Of a DNA stretch of 47,731 nucleotides, positions 29,381-37,771 are shown one piece after another (the first letter of the stretch is position 1; the number at the start of each line of letters is the position of its first letter). The notes beneath the pieces are model-generated. The model worked only from the letters and a program-made list of their open reading frames with translations, was not told where the DNA came from and did not search any database. The stretch is from Cyanobacteria bacterium OH_CBB_238. Its GTDB lineage: Bacteria > Cyanobacteriota > Vampirovibrionia > Gastranaerophilales > Gastranaerophilaceae. The stretch is taken from NCBI GenBank assembly GCA_023409995.1, contig JAEYQN010000130.1, positions 1 through 47,731 on the forward strand. The letters are read 5' to 3'. The position numbers and the translations under genes are program-made.

Positions 29381-30859
29381 TTGAGCATAGATGAATTACT
29401 TTTAAAGTCAGCGACTGAGCAAAGAAAAGCTCTATTAAATAAAGATGTAAAAGCCACGGAACTCGTTGAAGCAGCTTATGCAAGAATCGAAAAATACGAT
29501 ACAGAGATTGGTGCATTCAACTCATTAACAAAAGAGTCTGCTATAAACACAGCGAAGAGTGTTGATTCAAAAATTCAAGCTGGAGAAGAAATACCTGCCT
29601 TAGCTGGAATTCCACTTGCGCTAAAAGACAATATAAACTTTAAGGACTACCCAACAACAGCTTCAAGCAAAATATTAGAAAATTTCGTTTCGCCTTATGA
29701 TGCAACTGTTACTAAAAAATTAAAAGAAAATTTAATTCCCATAATTGGAAAAACAAACTTAGACGAATTTGCAATGGGGTCAAGCAACGAAAATTCAGCA
29801 TTTAAACCGGTTAAAAACCCTTGGGATATAACAAAGGTTCCAGGAGGAAGCTCTGGTGGTTCAGCAGCAGCTGTTGCCTCAGGAGAAACAACTATTGCTC
29901 TTGGATCAGATACTGGAGGAAGTATCAGATTACCTGCAAGTTACTGTGGATTAGTGGGCTTGAAGCCAACATATGGAAGAGTTTCACGATATGGACTAAT
30001 TGCCTTTGCTTCTTCACTTGACCAAATAGGTCCTTTTGCACACACTGTAGAAGACGCTGGTCTACTTCTCAATGCAATATCAGGGTATGACGAAAAAGAT
30101 TCAACTTCACTAAAAATAGAAGTTCCTGATTTTACTGCAAATATTAAAAATAAAATTTCAGGAATGAAAATTGGAGTAATAAAGGAGCTTCTTGGAGATG
30201 GCCTAAGCCCTTCTGTAGCAAAAGCAATGCAAGAAGCAATAAGCAAATATAAAGAACTAGGGGCTGAAATAATTGAAGTTTCACTGCCTCTTATCAAATA
30301 CTCTATTGGTGTATACTATATAATCGCAACAGCTGAAGCCAGTTCAAACCTTGCAAGATTTGATGGAGTAAAATACGGACATAGAACACAGAATCCTGAA
30401 AATTTGTTAGAGATGTATACAAAAACAAGAGCTGAAGGATTCGGACAAGAAGTAAAAAGAAGAATAATGCTTGGAACTTATGCTTTAAGTTCAGGATACT
30501 ATGATGCGTATTATAAAAAAGCACAACAGCTAAGAAGATTGATTAAAAATGACTTCGATAAAGCTTTTGAAAAAGTAGATATTTTGATTTCACCAACTTG
30601 TCCATACACAGCATTTGAACTTGGCTCAAAGGTCTCTGATCCATTAGCAATGTATCTTACAGATATAGCAACAATTACTGCTAACCTAGCAGGACTACCT
30701 GCGATGAGCTTACCTTGCGGCCTAGATGATGTTAATATGCCTATTGGATTACAACTATTAGCTCCATCATTAGAAGAGTCTAAACTATTGAATGTAGCTT
30801 ATCATTTAGAACAATCAATAGAATTTAATAAAAATAAACCAAACTTAAACTTTGCATGA
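29381..30859 (+). CDS. gatA: Aspartyl/glutamyl-tRNA amidotransferase subunit A
   Basis: 492 residues from TTG 29381 (AAGGA 8 bases upstream). It frees ammonia from glutamine for GatB, which converts Glu-tRNA(Gln) and/or Asp-tRNA(Asn) to the amide forms. The amidase catalytic triad is complete: Lys in PLALKDNI, cis-Ser in PGGSSGGSAAAVASG and the nucleophile Ser in GSDTGGSIRLPASYCG. The C-terminal PTCPYTAFELGSK and GLPAMSLPCG are typical. gatB and gatC are elsewhere. Its stop overlaps the next ATG (ATGA). Confidence 0.97.
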   Translation: MSIDELLLKSATEQRKALLNKDVKATELVEAAYARIEKYDTEIGAFNSLTKESAINTAKSVDSKIQAGEEIPALAGIPLALKDNINFKDYPTTASSKILENFVSPYDATVTKKLKENLIPIIGKTNLDEFAMGSSNENSAFKPVKNPWDITKVPGGSSGGSAAAVASGETTIALGSDTGGSIRLPASYCGLVGLKPTYGRVSRYGLIAFASSLDQIGPFAHTVEDAGLLLNAISGYDEKDSTSLKIEVPDFTANIKNKISGMKIGVIKELLGDGLSPSVAKAMQEAISKYKELGAEIIEVSLPLIKYSIGVYYIIATAEASSNLARFDGVKYGHRTQNPENLLEMYTKTRAEGFGQEVKRRIMLGTYALSSGYYDAYYKKAQQLRRLIKNDFDKAFEKVDILISPTCPYTAFELGSKVSDPLAMYLTDIATITANLAGLPAMSLPCGLDDVNMPIGLQLLAPSLEESKLLNVAYHLEQSIEFNKNKPNLNFA

Positions 30860-31725
30860 AGAAAAAAATACTGTTAGTAATTTCAATATTATTATTATCA
30901 GTCTCACTAAGTACCCAAGTAAAATGTGAGGAATATTCCACTGCAGCTACTAGTTTTTATAACAAAGGAATCTATTACTACCAAAGTAAATCATACAAAC
31001 TGGCAATAGATTCCTTTAAAAAAGCCATTGAACTCGAACCAGAGTTTATCGACGCATACTATAACCTAGGCGCCATCTATGAATTCACTGGAGACAATGA
31101 ACTGGCCATACAAACATATGCCAAACTATTACGAATAAACCCTGAAGACTTCGATGCAACTTTTGAGATAGCAAAAGCATATTTCAAACAATCAAGCTTC
31201 AATATTTCATTAAAGTATTTGAATGACATACCAAGCATATATTCTAAATACCAGGAAGTTCAGGAATATAAAACAAAAGTCAATAAAGCAATAGCAGCAA
31301 AAAATCGCCCAAAGATTCAACCGCCCAAGATAGAGCAAATAGAAAATAAAAACCATAGTATAAGTAGTAAAGAAATAATTGGACATTTTGCATCACCCAC
31401 AGGGATGGCTACTGATTCTTTAGGAAACTTATACATTGCTAATTATTCAAATAATAGTATCTCAAAAGTATCAAAAGATAATAAATGCTCAACTTTTTTA
31501 AAAAGCACACTCATAAAGGGGCCCATTGGTTTAGTTATAGATAAATATAATAACTTATACATCGCAAATTATGAGGGCAACTCTGTATTAAAAGTATCAC
31601 CGTCAGCACAAATTTCAACATTAATACCCAAAATTAATAAACCGTATTGCCTACATATTGTGTCAAACAAACTCTATATTTCAGAGCAATTTAGCAATAC
31701 TGTACAAAAGCATACACTTTATTAA
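30856..31725 (+). CDS. Exported TPR and NHL-repeat protein
   Basis: 289 residues. A signal peptide (KKKILLVISILLLSVSLSTQVK) is followed by about three TPR units (YNKGIYYYQSKSYKLAIDSFKKAIELEP, AYYNLGAIYEFTGDNELAIQTYAKLLRINP, ATFEIAKAYFKQSSFN), a charged linker (about 150-175) and NHL-type beta-propeller repeats (PTGMATDSLGNLYIANYSNNSISKVSK, PIGLVIDKYNNLYIANYEGNSVLKVSP). The repeats are too few for a closed six-blade propeller, so it may be partial or form an oligomer. The VKC before residue 25 is not a proper lipobox. It is translated by coupling to gatA through a 4-base overlap. Role probably protein binding in the periplasm. Confidence 0.78.
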   Translation: MKKKILLVISILLLSVSLSTQVKCEEYSTAATSFYNKGIYYYQSKSYKLAIDSFKKAIELEPEFIDAYYNLGAIYEFTGDNELAIQTYAKLLRINPEDFDATFEIAKAYFKQSSFNISLKYLNDIPSIYSKYQEVQEYKTKVNKAIAAKNRPKIQPPKIEQIENKNHSISSKEIIGHFASPTGMATDSLGNLYIANYSNNSISKVSKDNKCSTFLKSTLIKGPIGLVIDKYNNLYIANYEGNSVLKVSPSAQISTLIPKINKPYCLHIVSNKLYISEQFSNTVQKHTLY

Positions 31726-31808
31726 GCATTGTAACATTATAGAATAAGTATGTAATTAGTATATACTTTTTGTTTTTATTAATATGTGTTCAAATTGTGA
31801 GGTATAAT

Positions 31809-32594
31809 ATGCTTAGTTTAACAAGCGTTAATACTAGTAAAGTAACAGCAGGTCAAACCGGAACGCTCGGCGGTGAAGCAGAGGTTCAGGCAGCAAGGTA
31901 CAAAAAATTAAAAGCAGGACTTGGCTTTACTGATATCAAAAGCAGTATGTTTATGACAGGAGTCGACGCCAATGTAGTATTACAAAGAGTCGAAAATCAA
32001 ATAGAAACCGGAAATCAATCCACCGGTAATGGTACTGACGGTGACTTGCTATCCTGGGACAGTTATTTAACCAGTAATGAAAATGATGCAAATTATTTAT
32101 ATCAAAGCTCTGATGGCTCGCTATTTTCGGACGTAAATTTTTTAGCAGATAGTTACAAAATTGAAGATAGAAAAACATTTGCTGAATCAATGGGAATAGA
32201 TGCCTATGACACATTTAACATATATCAAAACAAAGTAACTGCATATGAATTTACCTTTGATGGCCTAGGCGATGGAAATCAGGCAAAGATAGAACAAAAT
32301 GTTAATGAAGTTCCGTGGGGATCACTAACTAGCAGTTATAGAGAGGTAGATACCTCCTATTGGAACGCAAAATCTGAAGCAGCTGGAACACTGACATCAA
32401 GCACTACAGAAGGAGCAAAATCACTAGATTCTCTTGCGGTGATGGAGGCAACAAAAAGCTCTTGGTTAACGAATGATATGAAAAAAACATTGTCACTATA
32501 CAAAGAAGGTTCGGCAGATTACTATACTCAACTATACAAGTTTGCAATTAAAGTATTTGATCAGGCAGGAACATACAGCGGAATATATAAATAA
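31809..32594 (+). CDS. Orphan Ser/Thr-rich protein of unknown function
   Basis: 261 residues from ATG 31809, preceded by GTGAGG; the in-frame extension upstream to 31770 encodes an unlikely hydrophobic run and overlaps that site. The N-terminus (MLSLTSVNTSKVTAGQTGTLGGEAEVQ) is polar, without signal peptide or membrane segment. The body is rich in Ser, Thr, Asp, Asn, Tyr and has no cysteine, suggesting an extracellular or structural protein (LLSWDSYLTSNENDANYLYQ, ESMGIDAYDTFNIYQNKV, SSWLTNDMKKTLSLYKEGS). It is a lone gene bounded by a strong terminator. I recognise no family. Export by a route without a cleavable signal, such as type I secretion, is possible but unproven. Confidence 0.7.
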   Translation: MLSLTSVNTSKVTAGQTGTLGGEAEVQAARYKKLKAGLGFTDIKSSMFMTGVDANVVLQRVENQIETGNQSTGNGTDGDLLSWDSYLTSNENDANYLYQSSDGSLFSDVNFLADSYKIEDRKTFAESMGIDAYDTFNIYQNKVTAYEFTFDGLGDGNQAKIEQNVNEVPWGSLTSSYREVDTSYWNAKSEAAGTLTSSTTEGAKSLDSLAVMEATKSSWLTNDMKKTLSLYKEGSADYYTQLYKFAIKVFDQAGTYSGIYK

Positions 32595-32602
32595 CAAACA
32601 AA

Positions 32603-32626
32603 AAAAGGTATCGCAAGATACCTTTT
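32603..32626. terminator. Bidirectional terminator between convergent genes
   Basis: AAAAGGTATC, loop GCAA, GATACCTTTT. It lies after the orphan gene at 32594 and overlaps the stop codon of the minus-strand kinase-like gene (stop 32625-32627). Confidence 0.85.
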
Positions 32627-33488
32627 ATTTATACATATTTAAAACACCATTAATCATAGACAATATTTGTGATGTAATTTTTTCTATATAGTCTGCCGTC
32701 GTAAGACCATTTATTACAATGTCAGCATTTTGCATTGTTGGTCTGATATAAACTTGTGCCGTTGCATTAACATCAGAGAATTGCATATCTGCAGCAGTTC
32801 CGACTTTACCTCGTTTTTCTGCACGTGAGTACCAACGTTCTTTTATAATATGAAACGGAGTAAATACATAAACTTTTATGTCATGTACATCTATAACATT
32901 TTTATTTAGGACATATAAGCCCTCATTTAAAACGATCCTAGAAGGTTTTTTGTGAACTATTCCAGGAATACTCTCACAACTGACAAAATCATATTCAGGA
33001 GCATAAACCCCACAGCAGTGCTTTAAGCTGGTCAATTGAGACTTCATTAATTCAAGGTTTATTGCATTAGGGGTATCAAAGCTAAAACCCGTCTTGAAAA
33101 GATTTTCATAAGAGCCAGCATCTCTTAGCTCTACTGATTTATCAAAATAATAGTCGTCACAACAAATTGTTGTGAATAATTCTTCTTGATGTTCTTTTAT
33201 AAAGGCTTTGGCTGCATTTTGGACAAATGTTGTTTTTCCCGAAGCTGATTCACCAGTAATACCAATCAAGTATGTACATTGAGGTGCACTGACAATAGTT
33301 TTAACCAATCTTAAAAGGAATTGATCATTGAGATTTAGAAATAAAGGTTGTTTTTGAGCTTTATCTTCTTCAATTATCGCTTTTAAACCTTCAACAATTT
33401 TAAATATTATTTGAACCCTGTTTTTGTCAATTCCTCTATCTACAGGAATACTATCCAGTGATACATCACTAGCGTCTAATAAATTCAT
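32625..33488 (-). CDS. Uridine kinase / phosphoribulokinase-family P-loop protein
   Basis: 287 residues. A helical N-terminal region of about 75 residues precedes a P-loop kinase domain: Walker A GITGESASGKTTF, CCDDYYFDKSVELRDAG, FDTPNAINLELMKSQLTSLK and APEYDFVSCES, which follow the pattern of uridine kinases. Later motifs are IVLNEGLYVLN and KVYVFTPFHIIKERWYSRAEKRGK. Typical uridine kinases are about 210 residues and lack the N-terminal region, so substrate assignment is uncertain; a nucleoside or pentose phosphate is likely. GAAGG precedes the ATG. Confidence 0.78.
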   Translation of the reverse strand: MNLLDASDVSLDSIPVDRGIDKNRVQIIFKIVEGLKAIIEEDKAQKQPLFLNLNDQFLLRLVKTIVSAPQCTYLIGITGESASGKTTFVQNAAKAFIKEHQEELFTTICCDDYYFDKSVELRDAGSYENLFKTGFSFDTPNAINLELMKSQLTSLKHCCGVYAPEYDFVSCESIPGIVHKKPSRIVLNEGLYVLNKNVIDVHDIKVYVFTPFHIIKERWYSRAEKRGKVGTAADMQFSDVNATAQVYIRPTMQNADIVINGLTTADYIEKITSQILSMINGVLNMYK

Positions 33489-33527
33489 ACATACCTTCTT
33501 TTATTAATATTTACGCCACCTTAAATA

Positions 33528-33550
33528 ATTATACTTTGGTAAAAACCAAA
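33528..33550 (-). promoter_or_regulatory. Candidate -10 and operator-like inverted repeat of the kinase gene
   Basis: On the minus strand, a perfect TATAAT at 33528-33533 is preceded by an inverted repeat (TTTGGT-4-ACCAAA, 33535-33550) that fills the spacer where a -35/-10 gap would be. No good -35 is visible, which suggests activator or repressor control. Confidence 0.35.
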
Positions 33551-33603
33551 ATTGATTAAATTTGTTATTTTCTTTAAAAAAAATTAAATAAAATCAATGA
33601 ATA

Positions 33604-34263
33604 TTAACATTCCAAAATATATTTATAAATATCGTAATAGGTTTCAAACCTTTTATATTGAATATTATGGCGATTACAAAGATCAACCAAGTAATCTCTA
33701 GCAAAAACAACGTCAGCAACCTTTGCAGCATCAATATCTGGCATACCATCACCAGCAAAAAGCACAAAATACCCTTTAGATTTAAGCTTCAAAACAAAGT
33801 CTTTTTTTGATACGCCAAGATCTTCATCATAAAATTCAAATGTTTTATTGGGTGGATATAACTCTAACCCTCTTTCTTGAGAGTAATCACTTGGATTTGT
33901 TAGCAAGTTGACATTTTGGGCACCTATTCGTTCTAAGATTCTTAGAATATAATAATCTGCACCAGCGCTTACTATATGAAAATCAATTGACTTCTCTCTG
34001 CATAAATTTAGCGTGGGTAAAAAGTATTCTTCTATTTCTATCTTATCAATAAAATTATCAAACTCATTTTTTGGTAAGTGAATTTTGTTAAAAATTTGAT
34101 TTAAAGCATTTACATGCGATATCTGTCCTTTTTTGTACTGAAGCCAAGGAAGCATATCATTATCTGTTAAAATAGATTCTGTAGCATAAGTAAAAAAATC
34201 TTTTTTTGAAATTGTTCCATCAAAATCTGACACAATAACAAATTTTTGAATACTATTTTTCAT
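33604..34263 (-). CDS. HAD-superfamily (MtnX-like) phosphatase
   Basis: 219 residues. HAD motif I is VSDFDGTIS with the nucleophile Asp, motif II lies in IDFHIVSAGADYYI, and motifs III-IV are in SKKDFVLKLK and FAGDGMPDIDAAKVADVVFARDYL. The DGMPDIDAAKxADVVFAxDYL ending is typical of MtnX/SerB-like type IB phosphatases, which include 2-hydroxy-3-keto-5-methylthiopentenyl-1-phosphate phosphatase. No methionine-salvage genes are nearby, so the substrate is open. The gene overlaps the patatin gene by 11 bases, implying coupled translation. Confidence 0.82.
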   Translation of the reverse strand: MKNSIQKFVIVSDFDGTISKKDFFTYATESILTDNDMLPWLQYKKGQISHVNALNQIFNKIHLPKNEFDNFIDKIEIEEYFLPTLNLCREKSIDFHIVSAGADYYILRILERIGAQNVNLLTNPSDYSQERGLELYPPNKTFEFYDEDLGVSKKDFVLKLKSKGYFVLFAGDGMPDIDAAKVADVVFARDYLVDLCNRHNIQYKRFETYYDIYKYILEC

Positions 34264-35455
34264 AGGTATTTATATACTCTTCCAATTCTGTACACTTATC
34301 ATTTAGGTCATCAATTATTGCTTGTATATTTTTAACATTATTTGTCAAATCAGCAAGCTTGCAGATGTTTAAAAATGGCAAACAAGTGTAATCAACAAGA
34401 AACTTATCCTTAAATGCAATTACTTCTTTATAAAACCTAGAATCAATATATTGAACATAATCATGCATTCCAGCCAATAGCTCTAACAATGTTTCCTTAG
34501 CTCTTAATAATTTATTAGTTTTTATTAATTCTTTTATTTGAAGAATATACTGCAACATATTTTTATAATATGGTAAAAGCATTTTTTTCTTTGCAAGCAA
34601 CGTTTTTGAAAAATGCTCTATTGTGGCTCTATACCCAACATCCATAAGCTCAAACCTTTTTTCTGTAGGCAGTGAAAAATCTATTAACAAAACATCTTTT
34701 GCATCAACAACAATATAGTCAAATTTATCTTTATTTCCAAATAAATTCATTACGTTTTCTGTACAAAAATTAGAAAATGTACTAAAAACCGAATTAAAAT
34801 AATCTAATGGATTTTTTATTGCTGCATTGTCTCTACACCCTTCAAGCCTAAATTCGAGAACTCTTGAATTTCTAAGGCAAAGCCCATCATCAACTTTCCA
34901 TAATGGCCAACTTTTTATAAGATCTCCATCTACTAAAAATTTATCATCAAACTCCACTGGTTTCATTAATCCCGGAAGGCAAGCGGATATTCTAATAGCC
35001 ATAGCAATCTCAACATCTGGAGTGCTAGATTTTGAAAAAACCACAGGTTTATTATTATTTAAATTACAAGTTAGTATATATAAATCGGTACTTAAATCCG
35101 AAAACTTGACCGGAGCATTTTCATCTTTTTTATAATTATCACCATAAAACTTTGTTTCAATTAGTTCTCTAAGCCAGTTTAAGAATAATTCGCCTTTGCT
35201 AAAAGCAAAATCAGGTCCAAAGCCTAAACTAATATCCTTAAACATATTCATATTAAAATCTAATACTATCTTAGCCAATTTATCCGAAGAATAGCCCAGC
35301 GCATAAAGAGTAGCAAAAATTGCACCTACTGACGATCCAGCGATTGCATCCAATTCAACACCAAGTTCTCTTAAAGCCTTAATAACGCCAACATAACTAA
35401 AGCCTCTAACGGCTCCACCACCAAAAATACAAGTATATTTTAAAGAATTTGACAT
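34253..35455 (-). CDS. Patatin-like phospholipase
   Basis: 400 residues. It has the oxyanion motif CIFGGGAVRGFSYVGV, the nucleophile elbow GSSVGA (GxSxG), and a catalytic Asp in FLVDGDLIKSWPLW (DGD, where DGG or DGA is usual). A helical C-terminal region of about 120 residues follows. No signal peptide or membrane span is seen, so it acts in the cytoplasm or at the membrane face as an acyl hydrolase. GGGAG lies just before the ATG. The start is only 11 bases after the terminator of pnp. Confidence 0.85.
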   Translation of the reverse strand: MSNSLKYTCIFGGGAVRGFSYVGVIKALRELGVELDAIAGSSVGAIFATLYALGYSSDKLAKIVLDFNMNMFKDISLGFGPDFAFSKGELFLNWLRELIETKFYGDNYKKDENAPVKFSDLSTDLYILTCNLNNNKPVVFSKSSTPDVEIAMAIRISACLPGLMKPVEFDDKFLVDGDLIKSWPLWKVDDGLCLRNSRVLEFRLEGCRDNAAIKNPLDYFNSVFSTFSNFCTENVMNLFGNKDKFDYIVVDAKDVLLIDFSLPTEKRFELMDVGYRATIEHFSKTLLAKKKMLLPYYKNMLQYILQIKELIKTNKLLRAKETLLELLAGMHDYVQYIDSRFYKEVIAFKDKFLVDYTCLPFLNICKLADLTNNVKNIQAIIDDLNDKCTELEEYINTYEK

Positions 35456-35466
35456 TTCTCTCCCTT

Positions 35467-35495
35467 AAAAAAGGGCTCTCGTATTAGAGAGCCCT
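35467..35495 (-). terminator. Terminator of pnp, next to the patatin start
   Basis: On the minus strand, AGGGCTCTC, loop TAATAC, GAGAGCCCT, then a run of T. It sits between the pnp stop (35513) and the patatin start (35455), leaving almost no space for a separate promoter for the patatin gene. Confidence 0.85.
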
Positions 35496-35512
35496 AATTA
35501 CTATTTAGTTTA

Positions 35513-36298
35513 TTAAACCTGGGCTGCTTCCTCTTCAGAAACACCTTTTATGGTTAGATTGACTCGGCCTTTATCATCAATTTTTATTACTTTGACGACA
35601 ACTTCTTGTCCAACTGATAAATGACCTTCAATAGTTTCAATTCGCTCTTTGCAAACTTGAGAAATATGAACCATTCCATCTTTACCAGGCGCTAATTCAA
35701 CAAAAGCACCAATAGGAATAATTCTTACAACTTTACCTCTTGAAATAAGTCCTTCAGTTGGTTTAAAAGTCATATCTTTAATCATCTTAATTGCGATATC
35801 TGCACCTTCAGAATCATTAGAAGTTATAGTAACAACACCAGAATCTTGAATGTCTATTTCAGCACCTGAGCAATCAATAATATTCCTGATATTTTTACCA
35901 CCAGGTCCTATGACAGCTCCGATATCTTCAGTTGGAATTGTAATAGAATAAATACGTGGAGCATATTTTGACATTTCTTCTTTTGGAGCGCTTATTGCCT
36001 CTCTCATTTTTGCAAGAATATGTAGACGTCCTTCTTTTGCTTGAGCCAAGGCTTTTCTTAATGTTTCATTAGAAATACCTTTTACTTTCATATCCATTTG
36101 AAGAGCTGTTATTGCTTCATCATTACCAGTAACTTTGAAGTCCATGTCGCCAAGAAAATCTTCAATTCCTTGAATATCTGTTAAAACAACATCGGAATCA
36201 CCTTCTTTGATAAGCCCCATTGCAACACCACCTATCATACATTTAACAGGAACACCGGCATCCATAAGAGCCATTGAGCTTCCACACGTAGAAGCCAT
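35513..36298 (-). CDS. pnp: Polynucleotide phosphorylase, C-terminal fragment (after frameshift)
   Basis: 261 residues in another frame from the N-terminal part. It begins inside the second RNase PH domain (ASTCGSSMALMDAGVPVKCMIGGVAMGLI), continues through a KH domain (IPTEDIGAVIGPGGKNIRNII) and ends with an S1 RNA-binding domain (GKVVRIIPIGAFVELAPGKDGMVHISQV). All motifs are intact. The ATG at 36298 has no ribosome site and corresponds to an internal Met of normal PNPase, so it is not a natural start. It could only be made by frameshifting or by weak internal initiation. Confidence 0.85.
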   Translation of the reverse strand: MASTCGSSMALMDAGVPVKCMIGGVAMGLIKEGDSDVVLTDIQGIEDFLGDMDFKVTGNDEAITALQMDMKVKGISNETLRKALAQAKEGRLHILAKMREAISAPKEEMSKYAPRIYSITIPTEDIGAVIGPGGKNIRNIIDCSGAEIDIQDSGVVTITSNDSEGADIAIKMIKDMTFKPTEGLISRGKVVRIIPIGAFVELAPGKDGMVHISQVCKERIETIEGHLSVGQEVVVKVIKIDDKGRVNLTIKGVSEEEAAQV

Positions 36299-37641
36299 TG
36301 ATGTTGAACCATTGATTCTAAAATGTCCGAAGTGACTCTTATTGTATAAGGGAAATCCGTTTCATTCGGAAGAGCCGGAATATTAGCTCTTTCTGCTAAA
36401 TTACCATGCCCAACTTCTCTTCTTCCCGGTCCTCTCATTGGCTTTACTTCGCCAACTGAAAAACCCGGGAAAATATATTTATGCATATATTTTTTTACTG
36501 TTTGAGGATCAACACCATCTAATTCTTGAGCCATTCCTGGACCAGCCAAAGTTGCCACTGACAATGCTTGGGTTTGCCCTCTAGTAAAAACAGCTGAACC
36601 ATGTGCTCTAGGAATAACACCAGTTTCGCACCAAATAGGTCTAACTTCTTCAGCTTTTCTTCCGTCGGCTCTCACACCTTCATTAACAATCATAGCTCTC
36701 ATCACTTTTTTCTCTAGTGATTTAAATTCTTCTGAAACGAAGTCAATTCCTGTTTCAACCATCATTTGTTTAATAGGATGCTCATCGTCTAAAGAAGAAA
36801 AATGCTCTTTTATTTTGGATTTAGCCTCATCTAACTTTTGTTTTCTATATTCTCTATCAAAGTTGTGATATGCATCATAAACAGCATCATATGCCATATC
36901 TTTAATAATTGTAGCAATTTCAGATGTATCATAAGGATTAACAAAATCAGGTTTTTCAATACTACATTCTGAAGCATATTCAAGTTGAGCCTGAACCTGT
37001 TTTTTAATTTCAATCTGGGCAAATTCAACTGCTTCCATGATTTCATCTTCAGTAACAAAATTGCAGCCTGCTTCAACCATTATTACAGAATCAGCTGTAC
37101 CAGCAACTACTATATCAAGAGCTGATTGTTCAGCTTCTTTATATGTTGGGTTTGCAATCAATCTTCCATCAACTTTACCAACTCTCACTGCACCAACAGG
37201 TCCCTCAAATGGAGCTTCTGTAAGCATTAAAGCTGTGGATGCACCAAGAATAGCCAAAGTATCAGGTTGGTTTTCCTGATCAAAACTGACTAACTGAGCA
37301 ACTATCTGTACATCATTTCTATATCCTTTTGGAAATAAAGGTCTAATTGGCCTGTCAATTAATCGAGAGGCAAGAATAGCTTTTTCGGAAGCTCTTCCTT
37401 CTGATCTATTATAACCACCTGGTATTCTACCAATCGAAGACATTCTTTCTTCATAATCAATTAATAAGGGGAAAAAGTCTATCCCAACTCTGGGCTGCTG
37501 ACTAACTACTGCATGAACAAGCAGCATTGTTTCTCCACAGGTAACAGTTACTGATGCATTTGCTGATTTTGCATACTTACCTGTTTCAATTGTTACAAGC
37601 TTATCCCCAATCGTAAGCTCTTTTTTTTTGACATCAATCAT
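36235..37641 (-). CDS. pnp: Polynucleotide phosphorylase, N-terminal fragment (before frameshift)
   Basis: 468 codons, of which about the first 443 are genuine PNPase. It has the first RNase PH-like domain (ETMLLVHAVVS, RPIRPLFPKGY), the helical linker, and the start of the catalytic second domain (ADGRKAEEVRPI, GSAVFTRGQTQALSV, RREVGHGNLAERANIPALP). After SDILES the reading goes out of frame and ends in 25 unrelated residues. As it stands the product lacks the phosphate-binding Ser motif, KH and S1 domains and should be inactive. PNPase degrades RNA with phosphate as part of mRNA turnover. AGAGAA lies before the ATG. Confidence 0.88.
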   Translation of the reverse strand: MIDVKKKELTIGDKLVTIETGKYAKSANASVTVTCGETMLLVHAVVSQQPRVGIDFFPLLIDYEERMSSIGRIPGGYNRSEGRASEKAILASRLIDRPIRPLFPKGYRNDVQIVAQLVSFDQENQPDTLAILGASTALMLTEAPFEGPVGAVRVGKVDGRLIANPTYKEAEQSALDIVVAGTADSVIMVEAGCNFVTEDEIMEAVEFAQIEIKKQVQAQLEYASECSIEKPDFVNPYDTSEIATIIKDMAYDAVYDAYHNFDREYRKQKLDEAKSKIKEHFSSLDDEHPIKQMMVETGIDFVSEEFKSLEKKVMRAMIVNEGVRADGRKAEEVRPIWCETGVIPRAHGSAVFTRGQTQALSVATLAGPGMAQELDGVDPQTVKKYMHKYIFPGFSVGEVKPMRGPGRREVGHGNLAERANIPALPNETDFPYTIRVTSDILESMVQHQWLLRVEAQWLLWMPVFLLNV

Positions 37642-37733
37642 TTGATTCTCTTTCTGTTTTTTTTCACTTCTATATTTACAGGTCTTAGTATACGCTAAAA
37701 AACAAATTTAGGAAAGCCTGAAACATTATAAAG

Positions 37734-37762
37734 TTGCTCTATCTCGGCGATTGTTATAAAAT
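37734..37762 (+). promoter_or_regulatory. Sigma70-type promoter of rsgA, near-leaderless arrangement
   Basis: TTGCTC and TAAAAT separated by 17 bases. The rsgA ATG at 37772 begins only 10 bases after the -10 ends, so the leader would be about 2-4 bases and no SD is present. Confidence 0.5.
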
Positions 37763-37771
37763 CTAAATACA

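Larger units (their letters stand above)
35513..37641 (-). pseudogene. pnp: pnp locus interrupted by a single-base deletion (possible assembly error)
   Basis: Joining the two frames restores a single 709-residue PNPase, matching the usual length of about 700-711. The break is between SDILES and the expected NGSTSMAS: the minus strand reads GAATCAATGGTTCAAC where GAATCAAATGGTTCAAC is needed, so one A is missing near 36311. Both sides are otherwise free of damage, which points to a very recent mutation, a sequencing or assembly error, or a tolerated frameshift rather than an old pseudogene. Confidence 0.8.

Noticed and set aside
31803..31808. TATAAT directly before the ATG at 31809
   Set aside because: A start 7 bases downstream would fall inside the coding region; the bases are better read as the spacer between GAGG and the ATG.
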